This document shows, one piece after another, positions 1-7,826 of a stretch of DNA of 64,000 bases (position 1 is the stretch's first letter; the number at the start of each line of letters is the position of its first letter). A program made the translations under genes and the position numbers. The notes below the pieces were generated by a model, which was not told the origin of the DNA, made no database searches, and was given only the letters and a program-made list of their open reading frames with translations. The stretch comes from Microbacterium ureisolvens (GTDB lineage Bacteria; Actinomycetota; Actinomycetes; Actinomycetales; Microbacteriaceae): contig NZ_JAEUAX010000011.1 of the NCBI RefSeq assembly GCF_019511645.1, positions 1 to 64,000 on the forward strand. Reading direction: 5' to 3'.

Positions 1-110
1 GTGGAGGAGGCGGGGGAGGATTCGGGGGGCGCTGACGCGCGCCGGGACGTCGGTCGCGGCGCAAGCTGGGCCCGGCCGGTGCGGGCACCGTCACCGACTA
101 CGCTCGATCC

Positions 111-758
111 GTGGCCAAGCTCTACTTCCGCTACGGGGCGATGAACTCCGGCAAGTCGACGTCGCTGCTGCAGGCCGCGTACAACTACGAGGAGCGCGGG
201 CAGCACGTGCTTCTCGCGAAGCCCGCCATCGACACCAAGGGCGCCGACCAGATCGACAGCCGGCTCGGTGTGAAGCGCACCGTCGATTTCCTCGTGCGCC
301 CCGAGGACGACATCCGCGCACTGTTCGCGCAGCACCGCGCCCGAGTGAAGGCCGAGGCGGCCGACACGCTCGTGCCCGAGTCCGATGAGCATGAGGTCGA
401 CATCGCGTGTCTGCTCATCGACGAGGCCCAGTTCCTCACCCGCGCGCAGGTCGACGACCTGCTGCGCATCGTCGTGTTCGACGGCGTGCCGGTGCTGGCG
501 TACGGCATCCGCACCGACTTCCAGACGCAGGCGTTCCCGGGCTCCGCGCGACTGCTGGAGCTCGCTCACAGCCTCGAAGAGCTGAAGACCATCTGCCGGT
601 GCGGGCGCAAGGCGCTCTTCAACGCCCGTCTCGTCGGCGGTCGTTTCGTGTTCGACGGCGATCAGGTCGCGATCGACGAGCTGACCGCCGATCGCGTCAC
701 CTACGAGTCGCTGTGCGCCGAGGACTACCTGCGCGCGTCGGGTGGCCGTCTGGAGTGA
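111..758 (+). CDS. tdk: Thymidine kinase (type II)
   Basis: Cytosolic salvage enzyme that phosphorylates thymidine to dTMP with ATP. The 215-residue protein has the family P-loop GAMNSGKS at residues 9-16, the Walker-B-like DEAQF at 104-108, and the C-terminal CRCG plus a later Cys of the lasso/zinc region, as in E. coli Tdk. Length is normal. The start is GTG at 111. A TACGCT hexamer at 99-104 lies 6 nt before it and there is no Shine-Dalgarno, so the mRNA is probably leaderless. The 110 bp upstream hold no gene I can support. Confidence 0.95.
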   Translation: MAKLYFRYGAMNSGKSTSLLQAAYNYEERGQHVLLAKPAIDTKGADQIDSRLGVKRTVDFLVRPEDDIRALFAQHRARVKAEAADTLVPESDEHEVDIACLLIDEAQFLTRAQVDDLLRIVVFDGVPVLAYGIRTDFQTQAFPGSARLLELAHSLEELKTICRCGRKALFNARLVGGRFVFDGDQVAIDELTADRVTYESLCAEDYLRASGGRLE

Positions 759-799
759 CGGCCGGCCAGTGGCGACGGGCCGCGTGCGGCGGCCTGGCG

Positions 800-1630
800 T
801 CAGGCCGTCTCGGGTGCGCGCCCGCGTCGTCGGGGGAGCGGGATCAGCATCGACGTCGTGCGCTGGTACTCCCGGTAGGCCGGGTACTTCGAGGCCGAGA
901 TCGACTCGGTGAACACCGTCGAACCGATGAAGAGGATCGTCAGCAGCGCCGCACCGGCGATCGTCCAGTTGAGCCAGCTGCCACCGTCGGCGACCAGCGC
1001 CGTCGCCCCGAGCGCGTAGAAGGCCCACCACTGCGCCTGCTCGAAGAAGAAGTTGGGATGCCGGCTGTAGGCGAAGAGTCCCGTGGTGACGAAGCCGGGT
1101 TCGAGTGTGCCGCCGGAGGCCCTCTTCGCCTGGTGGAACGCCCATTGCTGTTGATCCGCCACGGTCTCGCCGACCAGGAACGCGGCGAACAGCGCCGCGA
1201 ACGCGGCATCCCATCCGGTGAACGGCACGGGATGCTGCCACGCGATGTAGGCCGGAAGCGAGATGAGCACCAGCAGCGCGCTCTGGAAGAGCACGATGAA
1301 GAAGATGTTGAACAGCTGGAACTGCCACCGCGTCATGCGGCCGCGCAGGATCGCCCAGCGGTAATCCTCCATCCCGGTGTAGCCGCCCCTGCGCGCGAAG
1401 TTGAAGGTGAGCCGTGCGCCCCAGGCTGTGACGAGGAGCGCCATCACGACCAGTCGCGTCGCATCGACCCCGGCGATCAGCGCGGCGGCGGCGAAGATCC
1501 ACACGTAGACCACGGGCACGATGGACCACAGCCGGTCGATCCACGACGTCTCGTTCGTGACGAGCGAGGTGATCCAGCAGAACGCGGCGGCGATGCCGGC
1601 GACGATGAGGACGAGCGCGAGGGGGTCCAT
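800..1630 (-). CDS. DUF1295 family integral membrane protein
   Basis: Polytopic membrane protein of 276 residues in the DUF1295 family (steroid 5-alpha-reductase / isoprenylcysteine methyltransferase-like fold). The conserved C-terminal block includes SRHPNFFFEQ and a later YPAYREYQ segment. About seven hydrophobic segments are visible. The substrate is unknown; family annotations such as 'steroid dehydrogenase' are not experimentally grounded. I start it at 1630 (MDPLALV) rather than at upstream in-frame codons. On the minus strand TACGCT sits exactly 6 nt before this ATG, the leaderless arrangement seen across the window. It is divergent from the lldR promoter. Confidence 0.85.
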   Translation of the reverse strand: MDPLALVLIVAGIAAAFCWITSLVTNETSWIDRLWSIVPVVYVWIFAAAALIAGVDATRLVVMALLVTAWGARLTFNFARRGGYTGMEDYRWAILRGRMTRWQFQLFNIFFIVLFQSALLVLISLPAYIAWQHPVPFTGWDAAFAALFAAFLVGETVADQQQWAFHQAKRASGGTLEPGFVTTGLFAYSRHPNFFFEQAQWWAFYALGATALVADGGSWLNWTIAGAALLTILFIGSTVFTESISASKYPAYREYQRTTSMLIPLPRRRGRAPETA

Positions 1631-1674
1631 GGGGTCAGCGTAGTGCTCCGCGCGGACACGCGGCGTCATGCGGG

Positions 1675-1714
1675 TTGTCTGTGGTCCGACCACACGCTAT
1701 CGTGGTCAGACCAC
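1675..1714 (+). promoter_or_regulatory. lldR-lldD promoter with two FadR-type operators
   Basis: TTGTCT (1675-1680), a 17-bp spacer and TATCGT (1698-1703) make a good sigma-70-like promoter. Two palindromes TGGTCnGACCA lie in it: 1682-1692 in the spacer and 1703-1713 just after the -10. Their centres are 21 bp apart, two helical turns. TGGTCnGACCA matches the FadR/LldR subfamily site (TGGT-N3-ACCA), so the downstream GntR regulator very likely represses its own promoter. Confidence 0.8.
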
Positions 1715-1767
1715 ACCACGCCCTTCAACGACGGAGGGCTCCGGGTCCGACATCGACGAGGAGATCC

Positions 1768-2517
1768 GTGGCAGGCACCCCGACTCCGCCCCCGCTCGCG
1801 CCCGCACGAGCGTGGCGCGTCGTGCTCGAGAAGATCGAGACCGACCTGCTCGACGGCACCCTCAAGCCCGGCGACCGGCTCGCGCCCGAGCGGGAGCTCG
1901 CGGCCACCCTCGGCGTGGGACGCTCCAGCGTCCGCGAGGCGCTGCGCGTGCTCGAGGTGATGGGGCTCATCCGCACGGGCACCGGATCCGGTCCGACCTC
2001 CGGCGCCATCATCATCGCGACGCCCGAGGGCGGCATGTCGGCGCTGCTGCGGCTGCAGGTCGCCGCACAGGGCTTCCCGTTCGACGACGTCGTCGCCACG
2101 CGGCTCGTGCTGGAGACCGCCGTCGTAGACGCACTCGCGGCAGACCCGGCGCGATCGACAGCCCAGGCGCGGCGGGTGGTCGACGCCATGGACGCCGACG
2201 ACCTCACCGCCCCCGAATTCCTCGCCCTCGACGCTCAGCTGCACCTCGCCCTCGCCGAGGCGTCGGGCAACGTCGTCATCGCGGCGATGATGGCGGGCCT
2301 GCGCACGGCCATCGAGTCCTACGTCCAGGCGGGCGCGGCGGGCATCGCGCAATGGGATGCTGCGGCCGACCGCCTGCGCCGCGAGCACCACGCGATCCTC
2401 GACGCCGTCGACGCGGGCGATCCGACGCTCGCCCGCACCCTCGTCCACGACCACATCGTCGGCTACTACGCAGCGGCGGGTCTCGCCCGCTCGTCCGCCG
2501 CCCGCACGCAGATCTGA
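1768..2517 (+). CDS. lldR: GntR/FadR-family regulator, LldR-like
   Basis: DNA-binding repressor of 249 residues. The N-terminal winged helix-turn-helix (about residues 12-80) contains PGDRLAPERELAATLGVGRSSVREALRVLE, shown here across residues 31-60. The C-terminal all-helical FCD ligand domain has the expected D/E and His residues (AQLHLALAEASG, REHHAIL, HDHI). I infer from the next gene that it senses lactate or a related 2-hydroxyacid. Start is GTG 1768, with GAGGAG at 1757-1762 as ribosome binding site; an earlier in-frame start at 1675 would translate through the operators. The twin palindromes upstream suggest autoregulation. Confidence 0.85.
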   Translation: MAGTPTPPPLAPARAWRVVLEKIETDLLDGTLKPGDRLAPERELAATLGVGRSSVREALRVLEVMGLIRTGTGSGPTSGAIIIATPEGGMSALLRLQVAAQGFPFDDVVATRLVLETAVVDALAADPARSTAQARRVVDAMDADDLTAPEFLALDAQLHLALAEASGNVVIAAMMAGLRTAIESYVQAGAAGIAQWDAAADRLRREHHAILDAVDAGDPTLARTLVHDHIVGYYAAAGLARSSAARTQI

Positions 2518-2535
2518 CCCATCGGAGAGGTACTC

Positions 2536-3921
2536 ATGGTCACCCGCCAGTTCCCCAACCCCAAGGAGCTTCTCGAACTCATGCAGTTCAAGAAGCCCGA
2601 GCTCGACGGCCGCAAGCGCCGGCTCGAGGCCGCGCTGACGATCTACGACCTCCGCGACATCGCGAAGCGCCGGACACCCAAGGCCGCCTTCGACTACACC
2701 GACGGCGCCGCTGAGGGCGAGCTGTCACTGTCGCGCGCCCGCCAGGCGTTCGAAGACATCGAGTTCCACCCCGACGTGCTGCGCCCCGCCGAGAACGTCG
2801 ACATGTCGACCCAGATCCTGGGCGGCCCGTCTGCGATGCCGTTCGGCATCGCGCCGACCGGCTTCACCCGCCTGATGCAGACCGAGGGCGAGGTGGCCGG
2901 CGCCGGCGCGGCCGGTGCCGCCGGCATCCCCTTCACGCTCTCCACGCTCGGCACGACATCGATCGAGGGTGTCAAGGCGGCAAACCCGAACGGGCGCAAC
3001 TGGTTCCAGCTGTATGTCATGCGCGACCGCGAGATCTCGTACGGCCTGGCCCGCCGCGCCGCCGAGGCCGGCTTCGACACCCTGCAGTTCACGGTCGACA
3101 CACCGGTCGCGGGCGCCCGCCTGCGCGACAAGCGCAACGGCTTCTCGATCCCGCCGCAGCTCACGCTCGGCACCATCGTCAACGCGATCCCGCGGCCGTG
3201 GTGGTGGTACGACTTCCTCACCACCCCCAAGCTGGAGTTCGCGTCGCTCTCGACGACGGGCGGCACGGTCGGCGAGCTGCTCAACTCGGCGATGGACCCG
3301 ACGATCAGCTACGACGACCTCGCGATCATCCGCGAGATCTGGCCGGGCAAGATCGTGATCAAGGGCGTGCAGAACGTCGCCGACTCGAAGCGCCTGATCG
3401 ACGCGGGCGTCGACGGCATCATCCTGTCCAACCACGGCGGCCGTCAGCTCGATCGCGCTCCGATCCCGTTCCGGCTGCTGCCCGAGGTCGTGCGCGAAGT
3501 GGGGAAGGACGCCACGGTCATGGTCGACACCGGCATCATGAACGGTGCCGACATCGTGGCCTCGATCGCGCTCGGCGCCAAGTTCACGCTCATCGGCCGG
3601 GCGTACCTGTACGGCCTCATGGCCGGCGGACGCCAGGGCGTGGATCGCACGATCGCGATCCTGCGCAGTGAGATCGAGCGCACGATGAAGCTCCTGGGCG
3701 TCTCGTCCATCGCCGAGCTCGAGCCGCGCCACGTCACGCAGCTGCAGCGCCTGGTTCCGGTCACGGTGTCGGCGCCCGCCGCAGAGGCGGCCGCGTCGGC
3801 GGCTCGCCCGCGCGCTGCTCGCGCCACGACGGCGTCGAACGCTGCGAAGACGGATGCTGCGGCATCCCGTGCCGCGAAGGCTCCGGCTGCGAAGAGCGCG
3901 GCTCCGCGCGCCAAGGCCTGA
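2536..3921 (+). CDS. lldD: FMN-dependent L-lactate dehydrogenase (alpha-hydroxy-acid dehydrogenase family)
   Basis: Oxidises L-lactate to pyruvate with FMN, normally passing electrons to menaquinone at the membrane. It is 461 residues. The family signature [10 protein letters not shown] holds the catalytic base His300. The early [11 protein letters not shown] and PFGIAPTGF segments and the late [16 protein letters not shown] are typical. It follows lldR by 18 nt with a GGAGAGG ribosome binding site, so the two are co-transcribed. Oddity: about 53 C-terminal residues (from about 409) are Ala/Lys/Arg-rich low complexity, resembling a histone H1 tail and absent from E. coli LldD. Other 2-hydroxyacids remain possible substrates. 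Confidence 0.9.
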   Translation: MVTRQFPNPKELLELMQFKKPELDGRKRRLEAALTIYDLRDIAKRRTPKAAFDYTDGAAEGELSLSRARQAFEDIEFHPDVLRPAENVDMSTQILGGPSAMPFGIAPTGFTRLMQTEGEVAGAGAAGAAGIPFTLSTLGTTSIEGVKAANPNGRNWFQLYVMRDREISYGLARRAAEAGFDTLQFTVDTPVAGARLRDKRNGFSIPPQLTLGTIVNAIPRPWWWYDFLTTPKLEFASLSTTGGTVGELLNSAMDPTISYDDLAIIREIWPGKIVIKGVQNVADSKRLIDAGVDGIILSNHGGRQLDRAPIPFRLLPEVVREVGKDATVMVDTGIMNGADIVASIALGAKFTLIGRAYLYGLMAGGRQGVDRTIAILRSEIERTMKLLGVSSIAELEPRHVTQLQRLVPVTVSAPAAEAAASAARPRAARATTASNAAKTDAAASRAAKAPAAKSAAPRAKA

Positions 3922-3930
3922 CCGCCGAGC

Positions 3931-3983
3931 TGCTCACCTGTCACGGCGTGCTGCATAACGCGGCAGATCGTGACAGGTGAGCA
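3931..3983. terminator. Long inverted repeat between convergent genes
   Basis: Perfect 15-bp arms (3931-3945 and 3969-3983; TGCTCACCTGTCACG and its complement) flank a 23-nt loop that has its own CTGC/GCAG pairing. It sits between lldD and the convergent HAD gene. Position suits a bidirectional terminator, but there is no T-run on either side, so a structural element or protein site is also possible. Confidence 0.5.
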
Positions 3984-4047
3984 CTCCGGTCGGCCGGAAC
4001 GCCGAGGCTCCCCTGTCGCGAAGCGCCGCGACGGGCGACAGGCCGCG

Positions 4048-4827
4048 TCAGACGCGCACGGGAAGCGTGGGGATGAGCTGCTCGAGGTAGGCGACGGTGT
4101 CTTCCCAGCCGTCGACGGCCTGGCACCGCACGCCCATCGCGAGGACGGGGTAATCGTTGCCGTCGGGGTCGAGCCGGTCGCCGACGAAGAGCATGTCGTC
4201 GAGCGAGATGCCGGTCTGCTCGGCGAGCTGACGCATGCCGTAGGCCTTGTCGATGCCCCGCTCGGTGATGTCGACCGAGGTCGAGCCGCCGGAGCGCACC
4301 TCGAGATCGGGCAGCAGTGCGGCGACGGCCGCGCGCAGGCTGTTCTTCTTCTCGCCGGTGGGGTCCCAGGCGGTCTTGGCCGGGACGGGAGCCTTCTGGC
4401 CGAGCGCCGAGAAGGTGATCTGCGAACCGCGGTCCTCGAGGATGTCGCCCCACGTCTCGGACTCCCAGAGACCGAGGCGTCGTGCTTCGCCCTCGACGGC
4501 AGCGAGGGCACGGGCCTTCTGGTCGTCCGTGAGCGAGCGCTTGTAGACGGTGACGACCTCGTCCGCGGCGAGCCGGTAGTACTGGGTGCCGCATGTGGGA
4601 AGCAGGTGCAGACGCGCGAGGGCATCGGCGGAGGCGTCGGGAAGGCGATCGACGACCTGCGTGGTGAACTGCTGGAGCTGGCCACCGGAGATGATCGCCA
4701 CCTCGACGCGCTCCGCCAGGGCGATCAGCAGTTCGCCCATGCGGGAGTCGATCTGGCTCTTCGAGGGCGCGAGCGTGTCGTCGAGATCGAACGCGACGAG
4801 AAGGGGCGGGGTGGTGCGGTCGACCAT
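4048..4827 (-). CDS. HAD-IIB hydrolase, phosphomannomutase (PMM)-like
   Basis: Cytosolic HAD-superfamily enzyme of 259 residues. Motif I FDLDDTLAPSK carries the nucleophile and acid Asp14/Asp16, then IISGG (motif II) and GDRLDPDGNDYP (metal-binding motif). Segments such as ITFSALGQ and STSVDITERGIDKAY resemble eukaryotic-type PMM, which interconverts mannose-6-P and mannose-1-P. It could equally be a sugar-phosphate phosphatase of the same family. Start ATG 4827 has an AAGGA ribosome binding site. It lies just downstream of tRNA-Pro on the same strand but is separated by a hairpin. Confidence 0.8.
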   Translation of the reverse strand: MVDRTTPPLLVAFDLDDTLAPSKSQIDSRMGELLIALAERVEVAIISGGQLQQFTTQVVDRLPDASADALARLHLLPTCGTQYYRLAADEVVTVYKRSLTDDQKARALAAVEGEARRLGLWESETWGDILEDRGSQITFSALGQKAPVPAKTAWDPTGEKKNSLRAAVAALLPDLEVRSGGSTSVDITERGIDKAYGMRQLAEQTGISLDDMLFVGDRLDPDGNDYPVLAMGVRCQAVDGWEDTVAYLEQLIPTLPVRV

Positions 4828-4849
4828 GGTGTCCGTCCTTTCATGCGAA

Positions 4850-4873
4850 AGGCTCCGCCTTGCGGCGGAGCCT
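4850..4873 (-). terminator. Terminator hairpin after tRNA-Pro
   Basis: A perfect 10-bp stem (4850-4859 with 4864-4873) and 4-nt loop. On the minus strand it is followed by TTTCGC. It lies between tRNA-Pro and the HAD gene and probably ends the tRNA transcript. Confidence 0.7.
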
Positions 4874-4881
4874 CTCTGCTG

Positions 4882-4955
<74 letters not shown>

Positions 4956-4973
4956 TTTTGCAACCCTCCGAGT

Positions 4974-6539
4974 CTAACCGATCCGAGAGGGTGCTCCTGA
5001 CCACGGACGTCTCGAGCTGATGATCGCGATGCCCACACTGAGCAGTCCGATCGCGATCGCGGCCGGCGCGCGCAGGGTGGCAGCATCCGTTCCCGTCGCC
5101 GCCAGCTCCGCAGGGTGTGGCTCTGCGCGAGCCGTGGGCGCTTCGGCGGCAGGGGTGGGCGTCGGGGTAGGTGCCGGTGGGGGCGGGGCGATCACGACGA
5201 CCTGCGAAGGCTCGCCGAATCGTTCGGTCCAGGCGAAGCCGGCGCCGGTGTGGACGGCGACGGAGGGGAGCTGGTCGGCGCCCCGCACGCTCCAGACCGC
5301 GGTGTAGTACCCCGGGCTCGTCATCTCCCACGTCGAGGTGACGGTGTACGGCGCGGTCGGACCCGTGGCGGGGTCGGTGGTGAGTCGGAGTGTGCCGACG
5401 ATGGCGTCGTCGCCCGGCACAGCCGCACCGGGGACGGGCTCGGCGTCCGTGCGGTAGACCACGGCGCTCGCGGTGACAGGCAGATAGGAGCCGTCGTCAG
5501 CGCGTGGCCACGAGCCGTCGGCGGCGATGAAGGTGACCTGGTCGACGTATGGACCGCCAGGTGCCTCTTGCGCCGCGACCTGCGTCGAGATGGCGGGGGA
5601 GAACGGGGGGATGCGCGGGGCGGCGTCGGCGCCCGCCACGTCGAACTGGACGCGCCCAGCCGGGCCGGCGGTCTCCTGGCCGCCGGGTGTTGTGAAGTGC
5701 CGAACGGCGGAGGCGAGACCGGCATCGAAACGGCCGGTTCCGCTCACTGTGTAGGGGCGGCCCGCGGCAGGCGGCTCCGTGCGGATGGCATACGTCGAGC
5801 CGGCCGCCGCGTTCTCGAGCGTCGGTGCACCGGAATCCGCGAACACGGCGTTCGTGAGGGTGATGGTGCCGGTCGCCGCACTGGTCGCGTCGACCCGCAC
5901 GGTTCCGGAGCGGTGGTCCGCAGCATCCGTGGTGAACACCAGGCTTCCCTCGGCTGTCGCAGGACCTGACGCCGCGCGGTTTGCTTCGTCGTAGTACGCG
6001 ACCGCTCGCTCCTGGACGGCGCGGTCATGCTGCGGCGAGAGCGCGGACATCGTCCAGTGGATCGCCCCCGCGAGCGAGTCGCCGGGGTAGCCGAAGGCAT
6101 GCAGGGTCTCCTCGCGGTTCGCGATCGCCTTCACGGCCCACGCGACCGCGGCTGCCTGAACGGGGTCGTCCGTCTGACCGTACGTCGTCACGAGGAGGTT
6201 GATCCCGGCGAGCTGCTGGGCTGAGAGGCCGGCGGCCGATCCGCTGATCCCGTGGTCGACGGTCTGCCCCGTCGGGGCGGGTGCTCCCGGAGTGATGCAG
6301 TACGTGTGGACGCCGTTCACGAGCATGGAGCCGTGCCAGCCGTATGCGGAGATCGGCGCCCAGGTGCCGAAGCCGGTGCCGCGGTCGGCGGCATCCGCGC
6401 GGGACGGGGAACTGAGGTTCATTGCGACGATGATCACGAAGACGGCGACGAGGAGCAGGTGCGCGGTCGGTCGCATGACGCGTCTGCGAGTCACGGGCCG
6501 GATCCGATCGGGCGAGGAGTCTGCCACGGGCACGCTCAT
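4974..6539 (-). CDS. Sortase-anchored surface protein with a candidate thioester domain
   Basis: Secreted cell-wall protein of 521 residues. A signal/transmembrane segment lies at about 24-42 and ends near SPSRADA. The mature N-terminus carries HTYCITPG (Cys81) and then VQAAAVAWAV (Gln128), resembling the Cys-Gln pair of Gram-positive thioester (TQxA-type) adhesin domains. Ig-like beta-rich repeats follow, then a Pro/Thr-rich stalk, and at 479-483 LAATG, a hydrophobic helix and a short Arg-containing tail. LAxTG is the class E sortase signal of actinobacteria. The ATG overlaps the stop of the upstream small ORF (ATGA), implying translational coupling. No sortase gene lies in the window. The thioester assignment is an inference. 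Confidence 0.7.
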   Translation of the reverse strand: MSVPVADSSPDRIRPVTRRRVMRPTAHLLLVAVFVIIVAMNLSSPSRADAADRGTGFGTWAPISAYGWHGSMLVNGVHTYCITPGAPAPTGQTVDHGISGSAAGLSAQQLAGINLLVTTYGQTDDPVQAAAVAWAVKAIANREETLHAFGYPGDSLAGAIHWTMSALSPQHDRAVQERAVAYYDEANRAASGPATAEGSLVFTTDAADHRSGTVRVDATSAATGTITLTNAVFADSGAPTLENAAAGSTYAIRTEPPAAGRPYTVSGTGRFDAGLASAVRHFTTPGGQETAGPAGRVQFDVAGADAAPRIPPFSPAISTQVAAQEAPGGPYVDQVTFIAADGSWPRADDGSYLPVTASAVVYRTDAEPVPGAAVPGDDAIVGTLRLTTDPATGPTAPYTVTSTWEMTSPGYYTAVWSVRGADQLPSVAVHTGAGFAWTERFGEPSQVVVIAPPPPAPTPTPTPAAEAPTARAEPHPAELAATGTDAATLRAPAAIAIGLLSVGIAIISSRRPWSGAPSRIG

Positions 6540-6787
6540 TGTGCGTCCTTGACGAGAGGGATGAACGGGGCGTGCCGGCCGAAGCGAGGTCGAGGCGTAT
6601 CGCCGCGATCGGCGTCTTCGGCGGAGGGCGAACCGAAGGGCGCGCAGGCGACGGCGATGACGAGGGCGATCAGAAGCGCGAGCAGTCGCAGGCGTACGGG
6701 CAGACCCATGCCGTGCACGGCCGTCGTGGCGACGAGTGTGTTCCGGAACGCGCCATCTGCGGGTCGGTGGGTACGGGAAGCAGCCAT
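6536..6787 (-). CDS. Small predicted membrane or secreted protein, unknown
   Basis: An 83-residue ORF whose stop overlaps the start of the surface-protein gene by ATGA. A single hydrophobic segment (RLLALLIALVIAVACAPFG, about residues 33-51) suggests a membrane-anchored or exported peptide; the rest is polar and Pro/Arg-rich. I see no clear ribosome binding site, and an alternative start lies nearby. The overlap geometry is the main argument that it is real. No family recognised. A role with the downstream surface protein is only a guess. Confidence 0.4.
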   Translation of the reverse strand: MAASRTHRPADGAFRNTLVATTAVHGMGLPVRLRLLALLIALVIAVACAPFGSPSAEDADRGDTPRPRFGRHAPFIPLVKDAQ

Positions 6788-6893
6788 GCATCGAGCATCG
6801 ACGCCATGCGCCCGCGGGTGCGGTCGTGCGGCCGGAACTGGGGACGACCGATCGGCGAAGGCGATTGGGGAGGAACCTCGCGGCCGGCTCGAC

Positions 6894-7826
6894 CTACGCT
6901 CGCGGGATGAGAGTCAGGAGCGAGGCCTCGGGGCGGCAGGCGAAGCGCACTGGCGCGTAGATCGAGTGGCCGATTCCCGCGCTCACGTTCAGCGGCACGG
7001 AATGACCGTCGTGCTTCCAGGCGCTCAGCCCGCGCGCCTGACGCAGCGGGATGTCGCAGTTGGCGACCAGCGCGCCGAAGCCCGGGACACGTACCTGGCC
7101 GCCGTGGGTGTGGCCGCCGAAGATCGCGTCGGCACCGAGGTCGACGAAGTCGTCGAGCACGCGGCGATACGGCGCGTGGGTCACGCCGATCGACAGGTCG
7201 GCCGGCTCCTCGGCGCGCAGCGCCGCCAGCGGCTCGGGCAGAGCCTCGAGGTCGTCCCAGTGGCGGTGGGCGTCGCTCACGCCGAACGCGGCGATGCGCA
7301 GGCCCGCAGCATCCAACGATCCGACCTTGTTGTTGAGGTCGAGCCAGCCGAGCTCGCCGGCCAGGTAGTCGTCGAGCGCCTGGGTGTCGAGAGGTTCCGC
7401 GGTGTGCTTCACCTTCGACGGACCGGTGAAGTACCGGAACGGGTTGCGAGGCGACGGCGCCGCGTGGTCGTTGGAACCGTGCACGAAGACGCCGGGAACG
7501 CCGCGGAGAGGCTCGAACGCTCGGCGGAGTCCCTCAAGGCCGTCGAAGTGGCCCATGTTGTCGCCGGTGTTGACGACCAGGTCGGGCTGGAGCTCGGCGA
7601 GCGCCGCGATCCAGTCCTGCTTGCGGTGCTGCCAGGGCGCCATGTGCGCGTCCGAGAGGTGGAGGACGCGGATCGGCGCTGCGCCGGCGGGAAGCACGGG
7701 AAGCTCATGGAAGCGGACCGTGAAGAGGTAGCGCTCGATGCCGATGCCCCAGATCGCGGCGCCCGCGCCGACCGCCCCCACCGTGCCGAGCACGGTGAGG
7801 GCGGTGCGAGTCATGGTCGAGGGCAC
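6894..7826 (-). CDS. Membrane-tethered metallophosphoesterase (calcineurin-like)
   Basis: 310-residue protein with an N-terminal hydrophobic anchor (about 8-28). The calcineurin-type metal motifs are in order: HLSDAHM (variant of DxH), NTGDN, GSNDHA (GNHE-like) and GGHTHGGQVR. This is the YkuE/YaeI-type family of dinuclear metal phosphohydrolases at the membrane; the substrate is unknown. The GTG start at 7826 overlaps the stop of the upstream penicillin-binding-protein gene by one base; an ATG at 7814 is an alternative. The pair is the usual actinobacterial arrangement (ponA followed by this phosphoesterase), so the two are almost certainly co-transcribed. Confidence 0.88.
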   Translation of the reverse strand: MPSTMTRTALTVLGTVGAVGAGAAIWGIGIERYLFTVRFHELPVLPAGAAPIRVLHLSDAHMAPWQHRKQDWIAALAELQPDLVVNTGDNMGHFDGLEGLRRAFEPLRGVPGVFVHGSNDHAAPSPRNPFRYFTGPSKVKHTAEPLDTQALDDYLAGELGWLDLNNKVGSLDAAGLRIAAFGVSDAHRHWDDLEALPEPLAALRAEEPADLSIGVTHAPYRRVLDDFVDLGADAIFGGHTHGGQVRVPGFGALVANCDIPLRQARGLSAWKHDGHSVPLNVSAGIGHSIYAPVRFACRPEASLLTLIPRA

